Source of the DNA: Larus michahellis
Lineage: Eukaryota > Chordata > Aves > Charadriiformes > Laridae
Direction of reading: 5' to 3'
Assembly (NCBI RefSeq): GCF_964199755.1
Contig: NC_133900.1
Location: forward strand, 20,933,701-20,997,700
Length of the DNA stretch: 64,000 nt
Under the pieces are notes generated by a model that searched no databases, was not told the origin of the DNA, and worked only from the letters and a program-made list of their open reading frames with translations. This document shows, one piece after another, positions 1 through 28,700 of this stretch. A program made the position numbers and the translations under genes. The stretch's first letter is position 1, and every line of letters starts with the position of its first letter.

Positions 1-1775
1 AACTGATTAAGAATTAATTTGGCAGGGGTGGGGGGGAGGCAAAAAAAAAACAGTAAAGTTGACCAGTAAGGTGGCAGCTTGAGAAATTTTTGTACATAGT
101 TGTTTTGCTAACTTTACAGTAGTAGAAGGCTTACTGTGCCTTTGATTGGATGGACTGGGCCTGAAGAGTATATAAAAAGCTTTTACAGTTGCCCAAGACT
201 CATTTGTCCCTCAAATTTTCTCCACTCAGAAACTCTTTGTCCACTTTGCATTGTCCCTTTTGTTACTTTCCAGCAGGGTGAGTCAGAACTTCCTCGGGAA
301 AACTCACAGTACTTTTTCCTTTGAGAGCACAGTATTTAAAATACTCGTATTTGTATATAACAATTGTTACGAACTACTTGAAATTTTAAAGGTTATGTTT
401 TATCTTGTGTAGAAGCATCCAAGCATACCGGGAAAGACTGCAAACTACAGGATTGCATAATATAGTAGCGTTTTACTCATCTAATAGTTTTTCACGAGGA
501 ATTGCATGCCTACAGACTATAGGAACCTCCTTTCGATACTCTAACTTATCGTTACAGCCGAGCTGACAGAGAACCTGACAGCTTAAGATAAAGAAACTTC
601 CCTGCCCAACCAACTGTAATTAAGATCAACATTTTAAAAAAAGCAACACAAGACAGAAGCAATTAAGATAAATAAACAAACTGCCTCAAAGTATTAGCAG
701 CTACCAAGCAAAAATAGGAGGACCCAAGGATTTTTACTGTCTAATCCACTATTTAAAGAGTATCTATACACATGCATATGACATTCCATCAAGACAAAGC
801 AGCAAGACTCCATTCCTTCATATAATAGCATCTTTTTGCAGATTTTCTAGATTAATACAAGAGAAGAGATCTATCCTCGCTAAAGAAATTGTTGAGCACT
901 TTTGAGGAGGGTGTTTTTTGCACTTGGTGGAAAAGCTCCATTCGACAATAATTCTGTTCTAGATGGTGATCAGCACTTAGAGAAACAGGGAAATAAAACA
1001 CTACAAAAATAAAAATTACCTGGGTTACTCAGGGATAACACACCAGACCTAACCTCGCGCTCTGTCCTGAGCTGTTCCTTTCAAATGTAGACAAAAGCAA
1101 CTTTTTTTTGGTGCATATAAACACCATCAAGACTCAAACATGCACCCACCAGTAATATTTAGAGCTATCTGTTCAAAGCAGCCTTTCAGCTAGCGTGTGA
1201 TATTCCCATCCATAGGACAGACTGCTACAGACGATGAAACGGCCTCCTCTTCTCCCAGAGGCAACACTCCAAAAACTCTACCACCGCTTTCCCACCTTGC
1301 AAGCAACAATCAACAGCAAGGGTGATTTTTTCCAATTACAGCTGGACAGTCCCGCAATACACTCCAAGTTTATTACAGTACGACACACCTTTGCTTGGAA
1401 CACAGCAGCAAGCAGGAAGAAATTGTACAGATTTTAGACCCTTTTAAAAGTAGAAGGGATTTTAAATAAGTCCGGGGAAATTCTAGCACAATGCAGCCAC
1501 TGAAAAAAAAAATATAAAACTGGAATCACAATGGTATCTTAATTAGGTCATACAAGCTTATTTTCTTTATTAGGTACTGCATGTAGAAAAACATGCAAGC
1601 AGTATCACTGTTTGTTATGTGAAGCTTTTATCTTATATTGTAGATTAACTACTCTTCTTGTGCTACAGTACTAGAAGGAAAAAAAAAAGGAGTACAGGAT
1701 GACAGTGAGATGCATTTTGAACTCCTGTTAACAAGAAAAAAAAAAACAAAACCTCACACCCATTCTGTTTTGTTT

Positions 1776-1794
1776 TTTATTTATTATTTTTATT
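1776..1794 (-). terminator. Triple AATAAA poly(A) signal cluster, candidate distal ABHD18 3' end
   Basis: On the minus strand three AATAAA hexamers occur at 1776-1781, 1780-1785 and 1789-1794. They are followed by a GT-rich then T-rich tract (about 1735-1765), the usual downstream element of a cleavage site. This would give ABHD18 a 3' UTR of about 2.7 kb. A nearer signal at 3921-3926 could give a shorter one. Which is used cannot be told from sequence. Confidence 0.4.
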
Positions 1795-3576
1795 GAAAAA
1801 CATTAAAACCAAAAAATGACCAAGGCCAGTTTTACACTACATTTAAGACATACAGAATGGCTTACCTGCTATTTGAATTTAGTGCAAGAACCTTATTCCA
1901 ATATTTTTCTCATGCAATTGCTGGATTAAAATCACATTCTCATTTAACATCAAAATGGATTATTAGTAACACTTTCTTAGGATTTAGCCTTAAAATCTTG
2001 TTTAAAAAGTCAGTTTTCCAAAGGTTAAAAACATTTACACATCAAGATTTCCCCCTTTCATAGACCAGCTAATAGCTTCCTCTGTCTGATAACTGGCAAA
2101 AATAGACCACATAGCTCATTTTTCCTTTTTGTTATTCCAACTTGAGAAATTTGTTAAAATGCTTCTTACTGGGCTTTCATATTTGGCAACGTTATTTTAG
2201 TTATATAGCAAAGTGTGATTTCTCAGTCTCATCAGAGACCAGTCTTTCACTACTTGTCCTGAAAGCCACTCTCACAAACAGGAATTACATTAGCAGGAAT
2301 CTGCTTCTGTGAATAGTATGCCCTTTTGGCAAGTTAAACCTTGTTAGTAATACCAGCAGAACACTAACCTCAGGATGTCAAGTTCCCATCAGCTGTGTAA
2401 TTCCTAGTATTGTGCGCTTTGAAAATATTTACTTTGGCATGTTATACTTTGTAGCCTAGAGAAGTTGATTTTTTTTTTGTGCTTACTCCCCGCCTTACAA
2501 AATCTGTCTTTTCTCTCTTCCATTTATTCAAGCCCTTTCCCTTGCCACCAGTTATCTCCCTTTCTCAGACCTGCAACAGGACACAATAAAGCACACAAAT
2601 ACATTTAAAATGTGAGATCTAAAAAAGTTGGTGAACAGCAGACAGTGGTCTTGTAAAACACTCTTAGTTGATGAATGAGCTTGTAAAATGTAGACCTCAT
2701 AAATCTTTTAGTATTCAAGCCTTCAATTTTAAATTTCTAAGCTCACTTATATTTGATTTCAAACCTTCCAACATTCAGTGTTTCACTATATTTAAATGTG
2801 CTTCACACTTGCTCACAATAGATATAAATACAACATTGTCTGAAGAAATGATGAAAAACCACTTGAAACAAGCAATTTAACTTCCAACAGAATATAACTT
2901 CTTTTGCGTTTTCAGTAAATGTGTATGTTAAATAATTTGGGTTATTACAAACTGTTGCACTTCGGTTTTACCTGAACTTACCTGATTTTCAAGTGAACCA
3001 TGATTTCTTCCCAGCTACTAGTCCTGTCTGCCAGACTAAAATTCAAGAGAATATATTTATATAAACTGAGCTTTTTTTGCTTCATACTCTGCCGATTCAA
3101 AACCATTATGCTAACCACAGAGATCAGCGAATGATTTGAAAGGTGTAGAAATCCCATATTCCAAGAAATTGATAGATTTTTCTGTTTGTTTCTGGGTATC
3201 TCTAGTCATTACTATGCTAAAATTAATACTGAAGTGTTTCAGTTTTCAACTTCTCTGCAAATTAGCTTTAAAAGAATGTTACAAGAGATTACCACAAAAT
3301 AACATGTGGACAGATACGATATACAGCTGATGCATGATAACAATTTATTCTACTGTAATTTATTGGCATTTTTGATCCCCAAAGAGGAAACAACAGACTT
3401 TGGATTTTCTTACATGCATTCATAATCCTAATTTTTTTTTATTTTCCATCCAATTAAAAAAACAGTGTTGAAAAATAGGGAGCTAACCTAACTGTTTTGA
3501 TAACCCTTAGTCTCACGTACATTTTTAATATTACACAGTGAAACTGTATTTTGCATATCAGCACTGAATGCACTTT

Positions 3577-3613
3577 AAAAAGGACCTCTGTTGAAATATT
3601 TCAACAGGTCTTT
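3577..3613. repeat. Near-perfect palindrome, 20-bp perfect core
   Basis: CTGTTGAAATATTTCAACAG at 3588-3607 is its own reverse complement. The flanks extend the symmetry (GGACC on the left, GGTC on the right) with a 2-base offset. It would form a loop-poor hairpin in the ABHD18 3' UTR or DNA cruciform. Confidence 0.8.
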
Positions 3614-4508
3614 ATAGCACCATAAAATCTGCTGTTGATTTAACTGCTTAGAATCAGACTCTTTGTGCCACTGCTTCTAAAGAAAAATTATTATATTTTT
3701 ATTTCCTCTAGCATTCTATAAGAGTAAAATCTAGAAGAAACAGATTTTGTTATCCAACTGAATGCATGTAAACAATTAATTACTAAACACTCCATCTTTA
3801 CTTATCCAGTTTTGTGAAACTGATCAATGAATTGCTACATGATTCTTCTGGAACTGCATGGTTAATTCAGTGGCAGAAAAATCTCATGGACACATTGAAT
3901 GAAAATGTCTGTGTCTCACTCTTTATTGAATTTTGAAAGTCTCTTTTTGAAAGATTTGATGCTGCCCCTTCTATTATAGTTCATTGTCAACTCATAATAG
4001 AGAAAATCAGTGACAAACACAAGAGGCCTAGTGCTGGCAAAGCCATAGTACAACACAATAGGAACAGCAAGGGGAGAGGGAAGCAAGAGGAAATCAAAGT
4101 ACCTGGAACAACGTAGAAGTACGCTAAACACTTGACAGCATCTTAGCCCTACAGCAAATTTTACATTCTTTCAATACTTAGATTGGTCTGTTTTCAACTG
4201 ACACACAATTCAGAATTTATTCAGAAATAAAAGAATATACAAGGTGATTAAAAATGAAGTACATGAGCCATTCATGCACTAACAAATGCTGCCGTTGTTT
4301 TTTTCACAGGTAAAGCTGAAGCAAGTGTGTCAGAATGGCACTTGGTTGAAATGAAGGTAATGATGGTACTTTACCGTTTTGGTAAATGTTACCTACAACA
4401 GAAAGTCAGTGACCATCTACTCAATGTTGCAAGAGACTTGTTTTCCAAATATGAATTCCAGTAAGCAGAAGTACAAATGAGATCAGTTTGAATGCATTAT
4501 GAAGATTT

Positions 4509-22591
<18,083 letters not shown>

Positions 22592-23445
22592 TTAAAGGGG
22601 TTAACATGAGTGGCAAATTCATTGATTGTAACACAAAGTAGGTTCTTATTCTGGTATCTGTATTAATGAAGAGCCACAATATTTTATTCCAAAGAAGTAA
22701 ACAAGTATCTTATCTTTCTTTCCAATTTTCTCCCATTTCTTTCCATTTTTTTTCCATTTCTTTGCAATTTTTGCCAATTAATTTCTTACAGTTTTGAAAA
22801 TTATGTTCCCACTCCCTTCAGGGAAGAAATCATGCCATCAAAATCCTTACCAGTATAATTTTTCTTTCAGCAAATATACTAGCTCAAATATAGCCAAAGG
22901 CAACAATGTTTTAGGAAAGCTGAGTATTATTTTCGAAACAATACTTACTGAAGTAAACAGGGAGCCACTACTGTGCTATTCCAATGAGGAAGGAAGGAAA
23001 AAAAAAAAGAGAACACAACACAAATCTGGTTTCTTGGTCAGTATGATACAGGTTATTCAATTAAAAAATGTCCAGGATCTGTGTACACCTAAGAAAACAA
23101 CAAATTTAATAATCATATACTTGGTCAGTAAGTTACCTTCAACTATTTTCTAGTATTTGCAGATCCCTCAATACTAAATGGTCTAAATAACTTCATAACA
23201 CTCTAAAAGAGTGTAATTTAATTTTTTTTTTCATTTTAATCCAAAATTCAGTTATTCTTCCACATTTTAATATGGTCATTCTTAAAATAAATTTGTCTGA
23301 ATATAACAAGTTAAAATTGTGGTCAGATTAATAAATACATTCCTTTGCACTCCTAAGAAGCCAATACTTAAGAATCAATATATAGAAAAGAGAAAAACAC
23401 TTCTACAAATGTTTTGATGCTTAACAAGGCAGCCTTGCGTGTTTT

Positions 23446-23494
23446 GTTTGGTTGTTTGGTTGTTTGGTTTTTTTGGTGTTTTTTTTTTTTTTAA
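23446..23494. repeat. GTTTG/GGTTGTTT simple repeat plus poly(T)
   Basis: Three imperfect GTTTGGTT units are followed by T-rich sequence in ABHD18 intron 1. No function inferred. Confidence 0.75.
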
Positions 23495-24625
23495 TTATTA
23501 AAAAACAAAAAAAGATAGAGAGAAAACATTAAGATGTTCGTTTTGCTATCAGTTCAAAGGCTGGCCTGATGAGTTCTCTCCGTTGCACTAAGGGAATGCC
23601 AAAACAAGTTTCTAGACAAGTACATTATACTTAAATGCAACATTGATTGAGGTGAAAGGGTTGTCTCATCCTGTATTCTATTTCATTGATTGAATAAAGA
23701 CTCTAAAGTAATTCAGGATATTTCAATTAATCAGATTCAAGATTAAACCACTACTGGAAAGTGTACAGGAAACACTAAAACAGAAAAGTATTCTAAGTGT
23801 GTGAAGTATGTTGCATAGAACTTCATAGAAATATTACTGAGATAAAACTGGGGTCATCCTCCCATTTTATCTTAGTAACAAAAGGGTAGGACACGCTTCA
23901 GTCACTGCCCATCAATGTCCATGTGGAAAGACAATTACAAATACTTTGACTATCAGAAAAGGCAAATCCAGCTGTCGTAGGCTGAAGTTTTATAACTTCA
24001 CGGTAGAAATAAAGACTGCATTTTAGCAGTGAGAGTTTGACCTTGAGAAAAGAATCAGCAGAGCTTGCTTTGGAATGCAACTGGATTTCCACCACTTGAT
24101 ACCACACACATCACATAATGATCCCTTTGTAAAACAGGTCAGCTGGAAGCAGTGACCTGATGAAGATGCTGCATAGTTGTGTAGCCCAAGAAATAGTACC
24201 CGTGTTATGAATATTCAATTAGTATATTGCTAACAGGATAAGCTTTACATAATTGTAAGTTGTGAATAGAAACTGTAACAGATACAAAGGCACATTAAGT
24301 GGTCCACTAAATAAAAAACCCTACATTTTAAAATAGTGTTTTCCAGAGGAGACAACAAGAAAACCTAGAGATAAATTATAACTAGGCTTTCGCTCTGGGA
24401 ACAGTGCGTTTCTTTGCTTCCAGAACCCTCATAATGTATACTAACCATACATTTTTTATTTGTACACTTTTTTCATAGGAACAGATACAAAAATTCATCC
24501 AAAATCCAACATGCAAGAGGTCAGCTATTCATTTTTATCCAGTGTGTGCAGCTTCAGTTACAAGAAAAACACCGCTGGAAAGTACATAAAGGTTTTATTA
24601 AAGGCCGGGTCTACTGCTTCTATAC

Positions 24626-24762
24626 ACAGAATGTTAGAGTGGGAAGGGACCTTAAAGATCACCTAGTTCCAACCCCCCTGCCATAGGCAGGGACACCTCC
24701 AACTAGACCAGGTTGCTCAAAACCTGGCTTTGAACATTTCCAGGGATGGGGCATGAATACAG
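24626..24762 (-). mobile_element. CR1 LINE 3' terminal fragment, minus orientation
   Basis: The text reads AGAGTGGGAAGGGACCTTAA, then ATCACCTAGTTCCAACCCCC, GGCAGGGACACCTCCAACTA and GACCAGGTTGCTCAA, the reverse of a CR1 3' end. It stops about 300 bp before the CpG island. Only the 3' tail is present, with no coding potential. Confidence 0.9.
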
Positions 24763-25430
24763 AACAGCTCCCACCAAGAAGTTAAAGCCTGAAAAAGCCA
24801 AGACAGTGTATCTGTTTTAGAAGACTGATACCTTAACTTCCCTGCCCTATTACTTTTTAAAAAAAACTCTCTTCCAATTAATGTCAGGTCATGCTTTTTT
24901 TTTTTCCTTTTCCCTCCAATAGAAAAAAGATGACTTAAAATAATCACAAAGAAGTCACCGTAACAAGTCAGAAACAAGCCCCACAGTAATTTCACCCACA
25001 GAGGAGCCTGCGGATAAACAAAGGGGCCTAAGCCAGAAGTTTCGCTACACCGAGCGGCTGCCTACCGGCCTCTCCTCTCGCTCCCTGTTTGGTTATCAGC
25101 GGATGGGAAGCCTAACCCGAGCGCTGCCTGGTCCAAAGTGCAGGGCTCCACAGACGGCGCCCTGCCGACCCCAGGCTGCAGATGACACACGCACACAAAA
25201 ACCTCACCGGCGGCTTACGGAAACCCCCTCAGGCCACCGAGCCCCAGGAGGGGGACCCAAGCGCTCCCCAGCGCGGCCGCGGGGGGAGGCGGGAGGCGCC
25301 CTCGCCCAACGCCCGCGCCCCCTCAGCCCCCACGGGGGTGACACCCAGCCCGTCCTCGCGGCAGGAGAGGGGTCGGGAGCCCGCCGCGGGGCGAGGGGAG
25401 CCCGCCTCGGCCGTCGCGAAGGTCACTCAC

Positions 25431-25550
25431 CCGTCGGGCCCGGCGCTGAGACACCTTTCGGGCTGGCGGGCGGGAAGGCTGAGAGGAAGGGCGGGACCAG
25501 CCGCACGCGCGGGCGGGCGCACGTACGCAGGCGCTCGGCGGGGCGGTGAC
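25431..25550 (-). other. ABHD18: Probable ABHD18 non-coding exon 1
   Basis: Inferred from a strong minus-strand donor, CGACGG|GTGAGTGACC, at 25431/25430 inside the CpG island, the only good donor upstream of the first coding exon that I noticed. The 5' end (about 25550) is a guess; no TSS evidence is available. Confidence 0.5.
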
Positions 25551-25564
25551 TGTCCCCGCCCCCT

Positions 25565-25574
25565 AGCACGTGAC
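25565..25574. promoter_or_regulatory. CLEAR-like E-box (AGCACGTGAC)
   Basis: Matches the TFEB/TFE3 CLEAR consensus GTCACGTGAC at 8 of 10 positions, with the CACGTGAC core intact. It lies about 130 bp upstream of the MFSD8 ATG. MFSD8 is lysosomal, so TFEB control is plausible but not shown. Confidence 0.55.
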
Positions 25575-25626
25575 CTGGGGCGGCTCAGGCGGCTGTTTGC
25601 GGGCGGACCCGGCCGCCGAGTGCGGA

Positions 25627-25648
25627 GGGCGGGGCGGGGCGGGGCGGG
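25627..25648 (+). promoter_or_regulatory. GGGGC tandem: GC-box array and G-quadruplex motif
   Basis: About four GGGGC units in tandem provide overlapping GGGCGG Sp1/KLF boxes. Five G-runs of 3-4 separated by single C also fit a parallel G-quadruplex with 1-nt loops. It is about 57 bp upstream of the MFSD8 start codon. Confidence 0.8.
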
Positions 25649-25704
25649 ACCGGACCGGAGCCGGGGTGGATCCCGGCACGACGGTGCTCGGGAGCGGCTG
25701 AGGT

Positions 25705-25790
25705 ATGGCGGCCGCGGTTTCCAGTCCGGAGGTGTCTGCTGAGGGGCAGGAGCCTTTGTTGAGTGGTGGAGAGGCGGAGGAGGAGAGCAG
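25705..25790 (+). CDS. MFSD8: MFSD8 exon 1
   Basis: Residues 1-29: Ala/Glu-rich cytosolic N terminus with the EPLL dileucine at 16-19. Donor AGCAG|GTAGGG. It diverges from human apart from the EPLL stretch. Confidence 0.93.
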
Positions 25791-28700
25791 GTAGGGGCTC
25801 GGTTCCTTCGCGTCCCCCTACCCCCCCTCCTTTCTGAGGCGATTCCTTACCCTGCGCTGCGCCAACGGCCGTCTCCCGTCCCTCACAGCGCCGGGAGGGG
25901 CGGCTGAGGCGACACCCCCACGAGTGTCAAGAGGAACCACCCGTGGGCGACGAGTCCCTCTTCCCCCCTGCGCGTGTGCTTTACCCCGCGAGGGAAGCCC
26001 AAGCCTGAGGGAAACCGCCCGCCTGGGGACCCGGACGAGGGGTGACAGACCCGGCCGCCTTCCCCGGCCGCGCTGGTGGCCTCCCGGGAGCTGGCGCCGG
26101 CTGGGGATGCATTCCTTTGTAAAAAAAAAGAAAAAAGAAAAAAACAAAAACGGTCGGGAACTTTCTAAAATGCATAAAATTCCATTATCGTGATGCTGAA
26201 GTCTGGTCTTTAGTAGGACTCTTCTTGTGCAAGCAGCACTTGATCACTTGTTTCTTTCCTTCTGTCAGGAAAGCAACAGTGTCTTCAATGTGCAGGGGTG
26301 GGCTGCTGCCGTCTTTGCTGAAGTGTTCTGCCTGAAGCATACCGCTTGATTTAACTAAAATCTTGAAAGTAACCAAACATAGCATACACATAGCATATAC
26401 AAGAGCCTGACAGGCTTTTTCCTATGCGCGATGGGCAATAAGGTTACAAAGTACATTTAGACGCATCATTTTGTTGAACCAAGACACTTCACTGGTATGA
26501 ACATTTCTGAAGAAATAAATGTACAAATCATGCTGTGGAATAGTTATATTAGCTTTAAAATTGCACGTATGCCTAAGTCTAGGTATGAGCTATATAAACA
26601 ATGTTTATAAACTATGTTCAGGCATATATAACCTATGTCTGCCTCTTTTGAACAGAGATTATCTTATTTAGAATACTTCAAAACCAAAAGAGGTGTACCC
26701 TGAAATGTTCTCGCTTCTGAAAAGGTACGTGGGTCTCGGAAGGTTCTTATGAATATTAGAAAAATAACTTCCGGCTCACAAAGTTTGTAACTTCTATTTT
26801 AAATTTTTTTGCAGCCCTTACAATTTTCAGCAATATATTTTACACACATCTTTTTACATTGTACAGTTACAATGGGTAAGAATAGACTGGCCATACCTTT
26901 CAGTATAATCAGTAGTTGTTGAGGTTTGGGTTTTTTTGCTTTAAAGTCACAATTCTGAGAAGATGTCTGGGGTTTTATGGTTTAATATGTACTTCTTAAA
27001 TCCTTTACGTGATACCTGCCTGCTCCAAAGTGTCTATACAAAGAGATTGCAGAATTTAAGATCTCTCTAAATAAAGATCTCTTTGTGTAACATTTGAATC
27101 CAATGGTACGTGACAGCATTTCTATTAGTTTCTTGATTTGCCAATATAGTATTTTTCAGTGAAAAATTAGCTTGCATATAAAATAAATTCTTTGTATTCT
27201 TTGCTGTGTGGAAGTCCGTTGTTGCATAACAATTTACACAGTTGTATTGAGAGGTTTGTGAAAAATGTTTTCAGTGTCCTATGGGAACAACTAGACGAGA
27301 ATCTGATAATGATTTCTTTCTCTCTTGACTTTTGGTTCAAAAACAGGGATGTTGTGGAAACACAAGAGCATTATAAGAGCAGGTGGCGATCCATCTGGAT
27401 TATGTATCTTACCATGTTTCTCAGTAGTGTAGGTGAGTAAACACAGGTGGAGTTCAATGTTATTTACTTAATGAATATATTTTGGTTTGAAAATTGTAGG
27501 GTTTTCTAGATTTCAACTCCATAGCTCCTGTAATGCTGCTATTGTTCTATAACCTTAAAAAGATGCATTTTCTGATTCTTCAAAAGAGAAGATATGACTA
27601 GCAAATCAAACAGAAAGTTACATTTAATAAGATAAGTTAACTAATACTCTGTTTGAATGACATACTACTTAAATCTTTGTTTTATGGCTTTGTAATAGTT
27701 GAGGGTAAAAGGTGGTTGCAGAGTAAGGTTATTGCTCAGAACCAAATAAAACAGAGGTCACACTTATATCATCCAAAGTGAAACTTCTAGGGAATGAAAA
27801 TAGAACTGGTGCTGAGTTCTTAAGGGGTATGATTTTGCATCTGTACTGCAGTTTCATTCCTAGATAACTGCCCCTGGAAACAAGAATTCTGTTGTTTTTT
27901 GACTTCTGGTGATTTTCTATGGGCCTAGAAATTATCTTGAAAATCATAGCATACTTAAGTGATTTATTTTTTTTAATCTGATGAATTGAAATTTATTTGA
28001 TACATTAATACAAATATGTCAGTATATCAAGAAATTCTTTTTACTCTGTGGACCTTGTTGTCTTTCCATTGGGAGGAAAAATCCCTTGCAGTTTGCTTGG
28101 CGCATCAGTATTCTTTTCATGGGAGGGTTTTTTTTTGTTTAGTGTGTACGCACCTATAAACTGTCCTTTTAAAAATAGTTCCTCCTGTTAGGAGGAATTA
28201 TCACTCCTCAAAAAAACATATAACGTATTTTTTTTCAGGTGACAGACTGATGCGCAGTTTTACACTGTAATACACTGCGTGGCAGAAGAATGACCTTCTA
28301 ATAACTGTTTCATTAAAGCAAATTACTGATAAACAAGGCAAATGAAGTAACTTCAGTTATGTTTTTACTACATTGCAGGTTTCTCAATTGTAATTATGTC
28401 TGTGTGGCCATATCTCCAAAAGGTTTGTAAATATGGGGGGGTTTTAATTAATAAGAACAAGAAACTCCTGCTCAGAAAGTACGTACTACAAAACCTGAGA
28501 TTTTTATTTAGGAAAACAAACAGTAAAGGGAAGTGTGTGGTTTTAAGAGGCTTTTATTTTGACATCCACTTGGACAGCTTTCATTATTTCCTGTATAACC
28601 TGTCAGTGGATTTCCTGACTAGATAAAGGTACATCATAACGCAGAAATATTTGATTTTACAATATAATTTCACTGTTTTCTTGAACAGTGAATCAGTAGA

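Larger units (their letters stand above)
1..4508. other. ABHD18 3' untranslated/downstream region, no coding exon seen
   Basis: AT-rich sequence with only short ORFs that resemble no protein I recognise. It lies immediately downstream, on the minus strand, of the ABHD18 stop codon, so part of it should be ABHD18 3' UTR. Candidate minus-strand poly(A) signals lie at 3921-3926 and in a cluster at 1776-1794. A 20-bp perfect palindrome sits at 3588-3607. In human the next gene on this side is LARP1B, but no LARP1B exon or CpG-island promoter is visible here. Confidence 0.6.
25050..26110. promoter_or_regulatory. CpG-island head-to-head promoter of ABHD18 and MFSD8
   Basis: GC- and CpG-dense DNA in an AT-rich setting, between the likely ABHD18 non-coding exon 1 (donor at 25430/25431, minus strand) and the MFSD8 ATG at 25705. 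The separation is under 300 bp, so one core region serves both directions. It holds an E-box at 25567-25572 and a GC-box array at 25627-25648. I see no clear TATA box, as usual for such islands. Confidence 0.9.

Noticed and set aside
1234..1437. 67-aa plus-strand ORF as a small gene
   Set aside because: Length is expected by chance and nothing supports translation.
25182..25742. 186-aa and other ORFs in the ABHD18/MFSD8 CpG island
   Set aside because: Random open frames of a CpG island, overlapping the promoter and MFSD8 exon 1 in another frame.
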